From: Thermosynechococcus sp. HN-54 | GTDB taxonomy: Bacteria > Cyanobacteriota > Cyanobacteriia > Thermosynechococcales > Thermosynechococcaceae | Reading direction: 5' to 3' | Assembly (NCBI RefSeq): GCF_023650955.1 | Contig: NZ_CP098039.1 | Coordinates: 2,232,001 to 2,296,000, forward strand | Length of the DNA stretch: 64,000 bases | Made by a program: the position numbers and the translations under genes | In this document: positions 28,800-38,777 of the stretch, one piece after another | Layout: every line of letters begins with the position of its first letter | Position numbering within the stretch: the stretch's first letter is position 1 | Notes under the pieces: model-generated | Told to the model about the DNA's origin: nothing | The model's input: only the letters and a program-made list of their open reading frames with translations | Databases searched by the model: none

Positions 28800-29762
28800 A
28801 TGGCCACTGCCGAAACTGCGCCGATTGCCGAAGTCATGCACCTGACGGGCGATCGCCTGCGACTGCGGATTCAAGAACTGAAAACGGATGCTGCCTTTCG
28901 CGATTCCCTAAGTGCTTATCTGAAAACCCTCCAAGGGATCAAGTCTGTTCACGTTAACCCCCTTGCCGCCTCAATTACCATTGAGTATCACCTCGAACAA
29001 ATCACGCCCCTACAACTGCTGGCTGCGATTCAATTTTGGGGCGAGGTCCAGATCATTGGCCAAGGCAATAAGGGCTTGCAAAACCTTACCCGCGCCTTTG
29101 ATCTCGAACCCGAAGAGGTAGGCAATAAACTCACCTCCATGGGCGGATTTCTCATGGGCGGCTACGTGGGCGATATTCTCGGTGGCATGGTGGGGGGAAC
29201 GGCGGGTGGCCTCTTTATGGGGCCTGCGGGTGCGGTCATGGGGGTGCAAGTGGGCACCTTTGTTGGCGGTGTCATCGGTGCGCGACTGGGGATGGAAGCC
29301 ACTGAGCAAATCACCCAACTGCAATTTACTGCCCTTGAGGAAACTCCGGAACGGGTCGCGAAAGCCTTGGAGATTCGCAGCGGTGACGAAATCGGGGGTA
29401 CAGCCGGTGAAATTGCTGGCGGCTTGGCGGGGCAAGTGGTTTTGGGGCCTGTGGGCGAAACCGTCGGGCGCGTAGTGGGCAATATGGTCGGTTCCCAACT
29501 GGGGGAAGATCTCGGGCGACAGTTGGCGGCGCCATCCCCTGAGGAACCTCCTCCCCCATCCCTGCATCTTTTCCTAGAGTGGTGGGTTAAAACCAGTCAA
29601 GCCTTTACTAAGGAAACGCTATTGGCGACCCTCGGTGGCATGGTGGCACGGGCAATTCTGGGGCCTCAGGCGGAAGCTGAGGGCATCCGAGCCGGTACCC
29701 GCATTAGCCGTCATCTCGATATGCAACTGTCCAACACCGCAGCAAAGGAGAAAAAAGTATAA
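28800..29762 (+). CDS. HMA-like N-terminal domain plus glycine-zipper protein
   Basis: The 320-residue protein starts with a beta-alpha-beta domain (about 10-80, GDRLRLRIQELKTD...IKSVHVNPLAASITIEY) that resembles heavy-metal-associated domains but has no CxxC. Residues about 115-165 and 195-245 are Gly-rich zippers such as GGMVGGTAGGLFMGPAGAVMG, which could insert into membranes or assemble. The two zipper blocks look like a repeat. I cannot name a function. The start at ATG 28800 has a GGGTGGG run upstream. It is divergent from the DrrA-like ATPase. Confidence 0.78.
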   Translation: MATAETAPIAEVMHLTGDRLRLRIQELKTDAAFRDSLSAYLKTLQGIKSVHVNPLAASITIEYHLEQITPLQLLAAIQFWGEVQIIGQGNKGLQNLTRAFDLEPEEVGNKLTSMGGFLMGGYVGDILGGMVGGTAGGLFMGPAGAVMGVQVGTFVGGVIGARLGMEATEQITQLQFTALEETPERVAKALEIRSGDEIGGTAGEIAGGLAGQVVLGPVGETVGRVVGNMVGSQLGEDLGRQLAAPSPEEPPPPSLHLFLEWWVKTSQAFTKETLLATLGGMVARAILGPQAEAEGIRAGTRISRHLDMQLSNTAAKEKKV

Positions 29763-29779
29763 TCCTAAGGTAATGGCCT

Positions 29780-30892
29780 ATGGATGATGTCCAGCGCGAC
29801 AGGAGCGAACTGATGCTCGATACAATTTTACTCCTCATTATCGTCGTGATGGGAATTGCCGTTGGCTTCAACAGCATTGACCTCCTCCCAGAAACGGTTC
29901 TTGCTCAAGTGGCCAATGTACGGGGATTGCAGTGGGTCATGGCTGGCTTTGGCGCCATCGTTGGCATTGCCCTTGGTTTATTGTCGCAGTCCCTTTACCA
30001 TCGTCTCGAGCGCAGCATCCGCCAATTGCCCCCAGAAACGCTCCTGTCGCGGGCTGTGGGTCTTGTGGTGGGGCTGCTCTTGGCCAACTTGATGCTGGCA
30101 CCGATTTTCCTGTTGCCCATTCCCAAAGATTTTTCGTTTGTTAAACCCCTGATTGCTGTTCTCACCAGCATTGTCTTCGCCTATTCGGGAACCACCTTGG
30201 CCGATAGCCATGGACCTGCGCTCCTGCGGTTGATTAACCCCAATGCCGTGGCAAGCACGCTCCTAGCGGAAGGGATGCTCAAACCAGCCCGTGCCAAGGT
30301 GCTGGATACCAGTTGTATTATCGATGGGCGGATTGAGGCTCTGTTGAATCTGGGGGTGCTGGAAGGGCAAATCATTGTGCCCCAGTTTGTCCTTCAAGAA
30401 TTACAACTGATTGCCGATGCAGGGAATGAGCAAAAGCGGATTCGGGGGCGGCGGGGGCTCGATGTTCTCAATCGTCTCCAAGCCAGTTTGGGCGATCGCA
30501 TTGTCATTCACTCCGCAGACTACCCAGAATTAACGACGGTGGATGCCAAGCTGGTGCGCCTGTGCCAAGAGATCAATGGCACCCTTGTCACCAATGATTT
30601 GAATCTGAACAAAGTTGCTCGCTTCCAAAAAGTGGATGTCTTTAACGTCAACGAGTTAGCTCAAGCCCTGCGCCCCATCTATCTCCCCGGCGATACGCTG
30701 GAGCTGAAAATTCTCAAGGAAGGGAAAGAACCGGCGCAAGGGGTGGGCTACCTTGAGGATGGCACGATGGTGGTTGTCGAAGAGGGCGTGGATCACATTG
30801 GCGATCAATTGTCAGTGGTTGTCACCAGTGCCCTGCAAACCTCGGCAGGACGGATGATTTTTGCCCGCCTGCAAATGCCAACGATGGCCTAA
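29780..30892 (+). CDS. PIN-TRAM membrane protein (YacL-like)
   Basis: The 370-residue protein has four N-terminal helices (about 12-145). A PIN domain follows with the acidic start VLDTSCIIDGRIEAL near 173 and TNDLNLNKVA near 272. A C-terminal TRAM domain spans about 300-365. PIN domains are Mg-dependent RNases and TRAM binds RNA, so it is a candidate membrane-anchored RNase. It lies 17 bases after the glycine-zipper gene and 28 bases before the cellulose synthase gene. An internal ATG at 29813 is an alternative start. Confidence 0.9.
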   Translation: MDDVQRDRSELMLDTILLLIIVVMGIAVGFNSIDLLPETVLAQVANVRGLQWVMAGFGAIVGIALGLLSQSLYHRLERSIRQLPPETLLSRAVGLVVGLLLANLMLAPIFLLPIPKDFSFVKPLIAVLTSIVFAYSGTTLADSHGPALLRLINPNAVASTLLAEGMLKPARAKVLDTSCIIDGRIEALLNLGVLEGQIIVPQFVLQELQLIADAGNEQKRIRGRRGLDVLNRLQASLGDRIVIHSADYPELTTVDAKLVRLCQEINGTLVTNDLNLNKVARFQKVDVFNVNELAQALRPIYLPGDTLELKILKEGKEPAQGVGYLEDGTMVVVEEGVDHIGDQLSVVVTSALQTSAGRMIFARLQMPTMA

Positions 30893-30920
30893 ATTTCCTC
30901 TTGTTCTAGGGGGTCTGCTT

Positions 30921-33131
30921 ATGGCCCATGAGCCGCCCAAGCACGTTTCACCCCCCCAACTGGTTTCACCGTGGGTCTGGGGTCTGTTTGTTTTCAGTAT
31001 CCTATTCCTCTTTGGTGTGCTGCTGGCGACGGTGTGGCGACCGACGCTCTTTCCCATTGATTTGGTCAATCCAGATCAGCTGCGGCCGCTACCCGACCTC
31101 TTGCAGATGCCCAGCGATGAGATGAGTGGGTGGTGGCCGATTGTGCTTGCGGGCATGGTGGCGATCGCCCTCAATTTTATTCCCAGCAATAACGTTAGCC
31201 GCCTGATTATTCGCTTCATTGTCATTCTCTTTGGCTGTCGCTACTTGGTGTGGCGCGGCTGGGTCACGCTCAATGATGCCCACTGGTTGAGTTTTGTCGC
31301 GAGTGTGGGGTTCTATGGCCTTGAGGTACTCTACTTTTTCACCTATCTGCTCTACTTTTATCAAACGGCTTGGCTGACGACTGCATGGCGATCGCGACAG
31401 GCAAATTACTATCAGCAGGCGGTTCTCAGTGGCGAATACTGCCCCAGTGTGGATATTTTCATTCCCACCTATAATGAGCCTCCCTATATTTTGCGGCGGA
31501 CGATTGTGGCCTGTCAGGGGATCAACTACAGGAATAAAAGTATCTATGTCCTCGACGATGGTCGGCGATCGGAAATTGCCGATCTCTGTCAGCAGCTAGG
31601 GGTCAACTACCTCACCCGCCCCACCAATGAGCACCGCAAAGCAGGCAACCTCAACCATGCCCTGAAACACACCAGCGGTGAACTGATTGCGGTTTTTGAT
31701 GCCGACTTTATTCCTTTTCAGAACTTTTTGACTCGCACGGTGGGCTTTTTCCAAGATGATCAGGTGTCTATGGTGCAAACCCCCCAGCACTTTTTTAACC
31801 CTGACTACCACTCCCAAAACCTTGGCATTGAGTTTATGATGCCCGGCGATATGGAGTATTTTTTCGGCTTTATTCAGCCGGGGCGGGACTTTGGCAACGC
31901 CATCATTTGCTGCGGTACCTCCTATGTGGTGCGGCGCCGTGACCTAGAAGCCGTAGGGGGGTATTACACCCGCTGTGTGGTTGAGGATTTCCAGACGGGG
32001 ACAAAGATGCAAATTGCTGGCTACCGCCTGATTTATCTGAACGAGATCCTCAGCATGGGGGAATCTCCCCGCAACTTTCAGGATCATTTGGAACAACGGC
32101 TGCGGTGGCTTCAGGGGAATATGCAGATCTATTTCTGTGGCGATGATCTGCCCATCTGGTCAAAGCTCTCTTGGTTTCAGCGCAGTTGTCACGTCTCGCT
32201 GCTATTGCACAACATCAATCCCTTTATCCGCACCTGCTTTCTCATTGGCCCCTTTTTGAGCCTAATGACCGGTATTTCCCTGACGGTAGCCACGTTTGGT
32301 GAGTATCTCTTCTATGCTCTGCCCTATACACTGCTGACGATCGCCACCTTTAGCTGGGCCACCGAAGGGCGCTATTTTTCCGTCTGGGGTGAGGTCTATG
32401 AAGTCACCTTTGCCTTTCCGGGAATGGTGCAACTGATTAAAATTTTCCGCAATCCCTTTGGCAAAATTGGCAGTATTGTCACCAACAAGGGTACGCTCTC
32501 CAATCGCAAACGCTTGAATTTACGCTATACATGGCCGCTGGCAGCCTTTGTAATTGCTGTGGGGGTGGGGATTTCTATCCGCTATGGGGGTTACTGGCTC
32601 CATATCTGGCCACCGATGGAGTATGAACGGGCGGGGCTAGAGGTAATGTTGGCTTGGACTATCTATAATGCCTTTACTGCCTTGATTGCGGTTTTGTCCT
32701 CTATTGATCAGCCCACCCGCCGTCAGAGCGATCGCTTTCCCGTTTGCACCGTCTGTCGTTTCCAACTGGGGGATCAAACCTACTGGGGCTATACCCGCGA
32801 TGTCTCAGAGACCGGTGCTGCCCTATTGCTGACCGCCGGGCGTTTTGTCGAGACCCAGGGAGATCCGGTAGGCACACTGACCTTTTTGGAGCAGGACTTT
32901 ACTGTGACCGCAGCAGTTGTGCGTACCCGTGCAGAAGAAGAGCGGTGCTGCATTTACCTACGATTTTTAGAGGTCAGTGATGAGGCGCAGCGGCGATTGG
33001 TGCAGTTACTCTATGGGGGTCTGACCTGGTGGCACAAACCGAAAGCGCCCCATGGCTTGGATGCCTTTTGGGCAATGTTGATTCGTTTATTTGATTTTCG
33101 ATCGCTCCTTAGCCTCTACAGCAATAACTGA
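30921..33131 (+). CDS. Cellulose synthase catalytic subunit with PilZ domain (BcsA/XcsA/Tll0007-like)
   Basis: The 736-residue membrane GT2 enzyme has YVLDDGRRSE, AVFDADFIP, VVEDFQTG and EQRLRWLQGN, which are the D, DxD, (T/V)ED and QxxRW motifs. Helices flank the catalytic domain. The C-terminal PilZ domain (about 595-690) keeps RRQSDR (RxxxR) and DVSETG (DxSxxG), so c-di-GMP binding is likely. It polymerises UDP-glucose to beta-1,4-glucan and exports it. It resembles T. vulcanus Tll0007, tied to cellulose-dependent aggregation. No bcsB, bcsC or cellulase gene is next to it. AGGGGG precedes ATG 30921. Confidence 0.92.
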   Translation: MAHEPPKHVSPPQLVSPWVWGLFVFSILFLFGVLLATVWRPTLFPIDLVNPDQLRPLPDLLQMPSDEMSGWWPIVLAGMVAIALNFIPSNNVSRLIIRFIVILFGCRYLVWRGWVTLNDAHWLSFVASVGFYGLEVLYFFTYLLYFYQTAWLTTAWRSRQANYYQQAVLSGEYCPSVDIFIPTYNEPPYILRRTIVACQGINYRNKSIYVLDDGRRSEIADLCQQLGVNYLTRPTNEHRKAGNLNHALKHTSGELIAVFDADFIPFQNFLTRTVGFFQDDQVSMVQTPQHFFNPDYHSQNLGIEFMMPGDMEYFFGFIQPGRDFGNAIICCGTSYVVRRRDLEAVGGYYTRCVVEDFQTGTKMQIAGYRLIYLNEILSMGESPRNFQDHLEQRLRWLQGNMQIYFCGDDLPIWSKLSWFQRSCHVSLLLHNINPFIRTCFLIGPFLSLMTGISLTVATFGEYLFYALPYTLLTIATFSWATEGRYFSVWGEVYEVTFAFPGMVQLIKIFRNPFGKIGSIVTNKGTLSNRKRLNLRYTWPLAAFVIAVGVGISIRYGGYWLHIWPPMEYERAGLEVMLAWTIYNAFTALIAVLSSIDQPTRRQSDRFPVCTVCRFQLGDQTYWGYTRDVSETGAALLLTAGRFVETQGDPVGTLTFLEQDFTVTAAVVRTRAEEERCCIYLRFLEVSDEAQRRLVQLLYGGLTWWHKPKAPHGLDAFWAMLIRLFDFRSLLSLYSNN

Positions 33132-33177
33132 CCGATAGGCTCACGACTCAAAAATTTGCCCTAGGGGACAGGCAATA

Positions 33178-33202
33178 GGGGAGACGTTAACGTATCCTCC
33201 CC
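33178..33202. terminator. Hairpin after the cellulose synthase gene
   Basis: GGGGAG at 33178-33183 pairs with CTCCCC at 33197-33202 across a 13-base loop that itself contains ACGTTAACGT. There is no T-run after it, so it may be a non-canonical terminator or an mRNA-stabilising structure. It lies between the cellulose synthase gene and the DUF362 gene. Confidence 0.45.
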
Positions 33203-33249
33203 AGACGTAGTCACAATATTATTCAGTCTAAATAGATCAGGAGCCTTCT

Positions 33250-34212
33250 ATGCCAAGCGTGAGTTTACTGCGGGCAACATCCTATGACCTTGACCGTCTC
33301 AGTGCGTCTCTTGAGGAACTCCTAGCCCCCTTGGGGGGAATGGCGGCGATCGTTCAACGGGGCGATCGCGTGCTGCTCAAGCCGAATTTACTCACCGGCG
33401 CACGGCCAAAACACGAATGCGTTACCCGCCCAGAGCTAGTCTATTGCGTTGCCAAAATGGTACAGGCGGCCGGCGGAAAACCCTTTTTAGGCGATAGTCC
33501 TGCCTTTGGCTCGGCATTGGGGGTCGCTCGCAACAATGGCTACTTGCCCTTTATTCAAGAATTAAACTTACCCGTCATTGAATTCCATGGCGATCGCTAC
33601 GCCACCGCCAATCCAGAATTTGCCCACCTGCGCCTGAGCAAAGAAGCCATGGCCGCCGATGTCGTCATTAACCTCCCCAAAGTTAAATCCCATGTGCAAC
33701 TCACTCTCACCCTTGGGGTCAAGAATCTCTTTGGCTGTGTTCCCGGCAAAATGAAGGCATGGTGGCATATGGAAGCGGGTAAAGATGCCGATCGCTTTGG
33801 CCGCATGCTTGTCGAAACCGCACGGGCGATCGCCCCCGACCTCACGATTGTGGATGGCATTATCGGCCATGAAGGCAACGGCCCCAGTGGGGGAACGCCG
33901 CGACCCTTGAATGTTTTGGGTGCCAGTCGTGATGTTTTTGCCCTCGATCGCGCCCTTGTGGCTATCCTGAATGTGAATCCTGAGCGCATTCCTACCCAAC
34001 GGGCCGCCACCGCCCTTGGCTACAACTATGACCTCAGTGAGATTGCGTTTCCCTTGGCACAGCCCCATGAATTGGCGATTCGCGATTGGCAACTGCCGCA
34101 GCAGATGATGCCGATTGACTTTGGCGCACCGCGCGTCCTCAAATCCACCTTCAAACATCTCTATATTCGCTGGATCAAAGAACCTCTCACTGCCTATAGC
34201 CAAAAGGCCTAA
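33250..34212 (+). CDS. DUF362-domain protein
   Basis: The 320-residue protein has the DUF362 pattern: [39 protein letters not shown], and [17 protein letters not shown]. Members often occur with ferredoxin domains, but no Cys cluster is present here. The function is not established. AGGAG lies before ATG 33250. The next gene (lpd) starts 58 bases later. Confidence 0.9.
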   Translation: MPSVSLLRATSYDLDRLSASLEELLAPLGGMAAIVQRGDRVLLKPNLLTGARPKHECVTRPELVYCVAKMVQAAGGKPFLGDSPAFGSALGVARNNGYLPFIQELNLPVIEFHGDRYATANPEFAHLRLSKEAMAADVVINLPKVKSHVQLTLTLGVKNLFGCVPGKMKAWWHMEAGKDADRFGRMLVETARAIAPDLTIVDGIIGHEGNGPSGGTPRPLNVLGASRDVFALDRALVAILNVNPERIPTQRAATALGYNYDLSEIAFPLAQPHELAIRDWQLPQQMMPIDFGAPRVLKSTFKHLYIRWIKEPLTAYSQKA

Positions 34213-34270
34213 GTTCTCACGAGGAACAGCCTTTGATAAGCTAAGGAAATGCAGTTGGGGAGAACCGTCC

Positions 34271-35707
34271 TTGAGCTTTGATTACGATCTCGTCATTATC
34301 GGTGCTGGTGTGGGAGGACATGGGGCTGCCCTGCATGCCGTCAGTGTCGGTCTGAAAACGGCTATTGTCGAAGCCGCAGAAATGGGGGGCACCTGCGTCA
34401 ATCGCGGCTGTATTCCCTCAAAGGCACTCCTTGCGGCAGCCGGACGGGTACGGGAACTGCGCCAAGCCAGTCATTGGCAAGCCCTCGGGATTCAACTGGG
34501 GCAAGTGAGTGTGGATCGCGCTGGTGTTGCTGCCCATGCCACCAATCTGGTGCAAAAGATCCGCAGTGATCTCACCAACAGTCTCAAGCGTCTCGGTGTG
34601 GATACGCTCATTGGCCGAGGGAAAGTGGCGGGTTCCCAAAAAGTGAGCATCAGCACCCCCACAGGGGAAAAAATTGTTACCGCCAAGGACATTATCCTTG
34701 CCACGGGGTCAGTGCCTTGGGTGCCCCCCGGTATTGAAGTGGATGGCAAAACTGTCTATACCAGTGACGATGCCATTAAGCTGGATTGGTTGCCGCAGTG
34801 GGTGGCGATTATTGGCAGTGGCTACATTGGCCTAGAATTTGCTGATATTTACACCGCCCTTGGCAGTGAAGTAACCATGATTGAGGCTCTGGATCAACTC
34901 ATGCCCACCTTTGATCCAGATATTGCCAAACAGGCACAGCGGGTCTTGATTGCCCCTCGCGACATTGAAACCTACAGCGGTACCCTAGCCAAGCGGGTGA
35001 TTCCCGGTAGCCCAGTGGTCATTGAATTGGCGGATGCAAAAACCAAAGAAGTGGTGGATGTGCTAGAGGTGGATGCCTGTCTTGTGGCCACGGGTCGGAT
35101 TCCCGCCACCCAAGATATTGGCCTAGAGAGTGTGGGTGTCAGCACCGATAAGCGTGGCTTTATCCCCGTCAATGAGTATTTGGCGGTAACGAAAAAAGGG
35201 AAGCCCGTTCCCCACCTGTGGGCGATCGGGGATGCCACAGGGAAAATGATGCTGGCCCATGCTGCTTCGGCGCAGGGGATTGCCGTTGTTGAAACAATTG
35301 TTGGGCGGCCGCGCCAAGTGGATTATCGCAGTATTCCTGCGGCGGCCTTTACCCACCCGGAAATGAGCTTTGTCGGCTTGACCGAACCCCAAGCCCGTGA
35401 GCTAGGGGAAAAAGAAGGCTTTGAGGTGCAGGTGGCACGTACCTACTTTAAGGGCAACTCCAAGGCACTGGCGGAAACGGAAACCGATGGCCTAGCCAAG
35501 GTGATTTTCCGTGCGGATACAGGGGAGCTACTGGGGGCGCATATCTTTGGTCTCCATGCCTCGGATTTAATTCAAGAGGCCGCCAATGCCATTCGCGATC
35601 GCCAGACAGTGAGCCACTTGGCCTTTAATGTTCACACCCATCCGACCCTCTCGGAGGTGCTCGACGAAGCCTTTAAGCGTGCCCACGAGATGGTGACCCA
35701 CCGCTGA
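34271..35707 (+). CDS. lpdA: Dihydrolipoamide dehydrogenase (E3)
   Basis: The 478-residue flavoprotein starts near TTG 34271 ([20 protein letters not shown]), with GGGGAG upstream. A longer reading to 34115 overlaps DUF362 and lacks family similarity. The redox disulfide is in [16 protein letters not shown] and the NAD site is GSGYIGLE. The catalytic His-Glu pair is in [13 protein letters not shown]. It reoxidises dihydrolipoamide in pyruvate dehydrogenase and glycine cleavage systems; cyanobacteria usually have one such gene. Confidence 0.95.
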   Translation: MSFDYDLVIIGAGVGGHGAALHAVSVGLKTAIVEAAEMGGTCVNRGCIPSKALLAAAGRVRELRQASHWQALGIQLGQVSVDRAGVAAHATNLVQKIRSDLTNSLKRLGVDTLIGRGKVAGSQKVSISTPTGEKIVTAKDIILATGSVPWVPPGIEVDGKTVYTSDDAIKLDWLPQWVAIIGSGYIGLEFADIYTALGSEVTMIEALDQLMPTFDPDIAKQAQRVLIAPRDIETYSGTLAKRVIPGSPVVIELADAKTKEVVDVLEVDACLVATGRIPATQDIGLESVGVSTDKRGFIPVNEYLAVTKKGKPVPHLWAIGDATGKMMLAHAASAQGIAVVETIVGRPRQVDYRSIPAAAFTHPEMSFVGLTEPQARELGEKEGFEVQVARTYFKGNSKALAETETDGLAKVIFRADTGELLGAHIFGLHASDLIQEAANAIRDRQTVSHLAFNVHTHPTLSEVLDEAFKRAHEMVTHR

Positions 35708-35747
35708 ACTTGCTACGATAAAGTTTGGAGTCTTTCAGGAGTGGGTG

Positions 35748-36101
35748 ATGACACAGGCCACACAGCCCGCCAAGGGAATCATGATGACCGAAGCTGCCCT
35801 CAAGCACGTGCTCGAACTCCGCGACAAGCATGGTAAGGATTTGTGTTTGCGGGTCGGCGTCAAAGGAGGTGGCTGCTCCGGGATGTCCTACACGATGGAC
35901 TTTGAAGACCCTGCCAATATCCGTCCCGATGATGAAGTCTTTGACTACGATGGCTTCAAGGTGGTCTCAGATCCCAAGAGCATGCTCTACATCTATGGCT
36001 TGGTCTTGGACTACAGTGATGCCCTCATTGGTGGTGGCTTTAAGTTCACCAATCCCAATGCCACCCAAACCTGTGGCTGTGGTACCTCATTTTCTGCCTA
36101 A
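35748..36101 (+). CDS. sufA: A-type iron-sulfur carrier (SufA/IscA)
   Basis: The 117-residue protein has the three conserved Cys as GGCSGMSY and TCGCGTSF, the A-type carrier signature. It accepts and passes Fe-S clusters. CAGGAG lies upstream, with ATG 35748 favoured over GTG 35745. It is 12 bases before the next gene. SufA versus IscA naming is by general similarity only. Confidence 0.92.
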   Translation: MTQATQPAKGIMMTEAALKHVLELRDKHGKDLCLRVGVKGGGCSGMSYTMDFEDPANIRPDDEVFDYDGFKVVSDPKSMLYIYGLVLDYSDALIGGGFKFTNPNATQTCGCGTSFSA

Positions 36102-36113
36102 GGAGTCCTGCCC

Positions 36114-36551
36114 TTGACCACATCGCAACCTGTGAGTGACGTTGAACGACAGTTTGAGGCAGCGATCGCCCGCTACAAAGAAGGGGCACCTGCCTCGGAG
36201 TTAATTCCGACTTTCAAAGACATTTGCCAGCGTGCTCAAAAAAGTAGCTCCGCTTGGACGTGCTTGGCGTGGCTCTATCTTCTCGATGACAAGCCCCAAT
36301 CGGCTCTAAAGGCAGCTCAAAAAGCGGTCAAGCTCAATCCTGAAGATCCGCAAGCGCGGATTAACCTTGCAGTGGCGATGCTGGAAACAGGGCAAAAAGG
36401 CGTTCGTCCTCACATTGAATTGGCGCAAACCGTTGTTGCCGCTGTGGCTGAGTTACGCCAAGAGGTCATTGATAACTTTGCCGACGGCCTGAAACGCAAA
36501 CCCGATTGGGAGAGCCTTGCTCGCGTCAAACAGTGGGTACTGGGGGGGTAG
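36114..36551 (+). CDS. Small TPR-like protein of unknown function
   Basis: The 145-residue protein contains at least one TPR-like pair of helices (SAWTCLAWLYLLDDKPQSAL, AAQKAVKLNPEDPQARINLAVAML). It probably begins with TTG 36114. A role in protein-protein contact is likely, with the partner unknown. It sits between the A-type Fe-S carrier and a small membrane protein, all on one strand. Confidence 0.8.
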   Translation: MTTSQPVSDVERQFEAAIARYKEGAPASELIPTFKDICQRAQKSSSAWTCLAWLYLLDDKPQSALKAAQKAVKLNPEDPQARINLAVAMLETGQKGVRPHIELAQTVVAAVAELRQEVIDNFADGLKRKPDWESLARVKQWVLGG

Positions 36552-36553
36552 TT

Positions 36554-36823
36554 ATGGCACGGCTGCGGGAAGTGATCAATTGGCTCCTCGTTGCTGATAC
36601 CTTCTTTGTCCTTGCCAGTTTTGGCTGGTTTGTGGTTGCCCTTATCGGGCGCTCTTTAGAGCTACCCCTTGGGTTTGACCTTTGGATCAGCCTCTGGGAA
36701 CCCCTCTTTATGCCAGCCATCGGCATCTTGATGGCGGCTGCACTGATCAACGGTGCCCTGAGCTATGTGCAAAACCGCTGGCTACTCCGCTCTGTGGGCA
36801 ATGACTTGCGATCGCGGGATTAG
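36554..36823 (+). CDS. Small membrane protein of unknown function
   Basis: The product from ATG 36554 (MARLREVINWLLVADTFFV) is 89 residues with two hydrophobic helices separated by a short polar loop. A polar tail ends SVGNDLRSRD. It starts 2 bases after the TPR-like gene and may be translated with it. I do not recognise the family. Confidence 0.7.
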   Translation: MARLREVINWLLVADTFFVLASFGWFVVALIGRSLELPLGFDLWISLWEPLFMPAIGILMAAALINGALSYVQNRWLLRSVGNDLRSRD

Positions 36824-36826
36824 TCT

Positions 36827-37087
36827 CTAAATGTGCTCTGCTTCTACATCTACGGTGGTGGTGATGTTGGGCGATCGCCGATGCTTAACCCAATCCACCA
36901 GCAATTGCGTTATCTCACTGGCAAGAATCACCATGACGGTGACATCGTCCAATTGACCAATGATCGGCACTAAATCGGGTGAAATGTCCAAAGGACTGAG
37001 CAAATAGATCAAGCTGGCAGCAATAATAAACCAGCGATATTTAGGATGCCGCAATATATTCCGATACCAGTTGTAGAAGCCACCCAT
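36827..37087 (-). CDS. DUF1232 (YkvA-like) small membrane protein
   Basis: The 86-residue protein has the DUF1232 core: LIYLLSPLDISPDLVPIIGQLDDVTVM. DUF1232 proteins are short, usually membrane-associated, and of unknown function. The stop is 3 bases from the convergent neighbour. Confidence 0.9.
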   Translation of the reverse strand: MGGFYNWYRNILRHPKYRWFIIAASLIYLLSPLDISPDLVPIIGQLDDVTVMVILASEITQLLVDWVKHRRSPNITTTVDVEAEHI

Positions 37088-37163
37088 GGAGTATCAACCT
37101 TGAACCCTGCTCCTATTCTGGCATAGGGATTAAACTGGCCTAGGTGGGGAAAACCGTCCCCGG

Positions 37164-37682
37164 CTAATCAAAGTAAAAGAGCGTCACCACCTTATGCTGC
37201 TCTTCCGCCAGTTGACAGGTTTGCAGCAGCGTGTGGCTATCGTGGAAAGCAAAACAAATCAGTTGCTGGCAGCGGGAAATAATTTCCTGATTACACAGAG
37301 AACTGGCTTCCGCAAGGGGGAGATGATCGTTTTCCGGCTTTTCCACCAAGTGCATCACCTTATCCAGTTGTTGGCGGGACTCGCGAGGCTGGCGCTCTAG
37401 ACTCTGAGGCAAGATCACCGTCAGCAAATTCGGGTCTGCTCGCATTGCTCCGCGAATAGCAGCCGCATTGGTTCCCACAGCACCTGAGGTCATCAAGCGG
37501 TTACCGGCCAGCACGAGGGCATAGCTCATCATTTCAATAAGGTGCTGATGGGTAATGGGAACATGACGCGAGCCAAGGAGCGCAATCCGTTTGGGGCCAG
37601 AGTCTTGGATTGTCGCTAATTCCTGCAAAAACTCATCAATTTGGGGGGAATCAATGCCCGGAAGATTAGTCGCCTGCGTCAA
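37164..37682 (-). CDS. DprA/LOG-like (SLOG superfamily) protein
   Basis: The 172-residue protein has RIALLGSRHVP near residue 32, then SGAVGTNAAAIRGAM, which resemble the nucleotide-binding Rossmann-like core of DprA/SLOG proteins. It lacks the flanking domains of full DprA. A role in nucleotide or DNA binding is possible but not shown. It ends with QHKVVTLFYFD. Confidence 0.72.
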   Translation of the reverse strand: MTQATNLPGIDSPQIDEFLQELATIQDSGPKRIALLGSRHVPITHQHLIEMMSYALVLAGNRLMTSGAVGTNAAAIRGAMRADPNLLTVILPQSLERQPRESRQQLDKVMHLVEKPENDHLPLAEASSLCNQEIISRCQQLICFAFHDSHTLLQTCQLAEEQHKVVTLFYFD

Positions 37683-37756
37683 GAGAGTGTCTCATGTGCT
37701 ACGGAACGACGCTATTTTAGCATTTTGGTCTTCAATTCTAGTAGGGGTCAATCCAG

Positions 37757-38611
37757 TTACCAACTGCCCGAAGCCCCCCCACCTGAGGAATGCCCACCCT
37801 CATCATCACTGCGGCTCGAGTAACTGTCATCATAGCTGGAGTAACTGCGGTAGCGATCGTCATCATCGTAGTAAGAGGGGCGAGAGCGATACTGAGGCTG
37901 CGGACGGTTTCCTGAAAAGAGATTGAAAATAAACTTGACGATCGCAAAAACAATGATGAAGGGAATCAAAATAATCAGGCCGACAATGATAATGACGATA
38001 AAAATCCCCGTGATAATGTTGCCAGCGGGAGTGCTCGCGTAAGTTGAAGTTGAGGGAACGGTGCTGCCAGAGGTTGTCAATTGATGCGTACCTAATTCAT
38101 TGAGCAAGGCGCGCACCCCATTCATGATCCCCTGTGCCATCTGACCCCGGCGAAAATCCGGCAGCATATAGCGATCAATGACGGTTTGCATACGCGGGTT
38201 CCAACCGCTGCCATAGGCACTGCCCAATTGAATTCGCACCTTCCGATCGCCGGGAGGAACCAACATCATCACGCCATCATTGCGCCAACGGCTACCCACA
38301 CCACGATGGTTAAATAAATCCGTGGCAAAGGCTTCAAAACTCGGGTGTTGGTTGCTGTAATCTCGATAGGAGGGAATGGTTACCAGCAGGACTTGCTGAT
38401 TGGTGCGTTGATGAAACGCCTGAAGTTCCGAACGAACCTGTTCTCGCTGGGGATAATCTAAAACCTTAGCTAAATCGTTGACGTAGGTATCGGGTAAATC
38501 AGGGAAACGCACATAGGCTTGAATAGGCGACGGCGCAAGCGTCAAAATCAAACCAGCCACCACAGAAAGGATCAGCAACAAAGGGCGGTTTCGCCAGCGC
38601 AAAGTAATCAT
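37757..38611 (-). CDS. TPM-domain membrane protein (YgcG/Psb32-like)
   Basis: The 284-residue protein has a signal peptide (LLLILSVVAGLILTLAPSPIQA). A TPM domain spans about 33-180 and includes YVNDLAKVLDY and DGVMMLVPPGDRKVRIQLG. One membrane helix lies near 205-235. The tail is rich in Asp, Ser, Tyr and Arg and ends GGASGSW. In cyanobacteria and plants this family includes Psb32/TLP18.3, tied to photosystem II repair. The Gly/Ser tail is more like YgcG. Confidence 0.85.
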   Translation of the reverse strand: MITLRWRNRPLLLILSVVAGLILTLAPSPIQAYVRFPDLPDTYVNDLAKVLDYPQREQVRSELQAFHQRTNQQVLLVTIPSYRDYSNQHPSFEAFATDLFNHRGVGSRWRNDGVMMLVPPGDRKVRIQLGSAYGSGWNPRMQTVIDRYMLPDFRRGQMAQGIMNGVRALLNELGTHQLTTSGSTVPSTSTYASTPAGNIITGIFIVIIIVGLIILIPFIIVFAIVKFIFNLFSGNRPQPQYRSRPSYYDDDDRYRSYSSYDDSYSSRSDDEGGHSSGGGASGSW

Positions 38612-38777
38612 TTTTTTGAAGAGAGTGCGTCTTGGCTCACAGTATAGCTTTTCTGCTCAAAAAAATTCACAAAATGTGTGTATTGATGACTAATTTATCA
38701 CTAAGTTTAGTTTAAGAATAGATTAATTATTTAATTATTTCTGATAGATAATTGAGGCAGGCACTTGTCTTAGAGCA

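Noticed and set aside
29010-29567. Minus-strand 185-codon frame opposite the glycine-zipper gene
   Set aside because: The Gly-rich plus strand yields long antisense frames by base composition; no domain is visible.
33568-34203. Minus-strand 211-codon frame opposite DUF362
   Set aside because: Antisense to a conserved domain and with no recognisable features.
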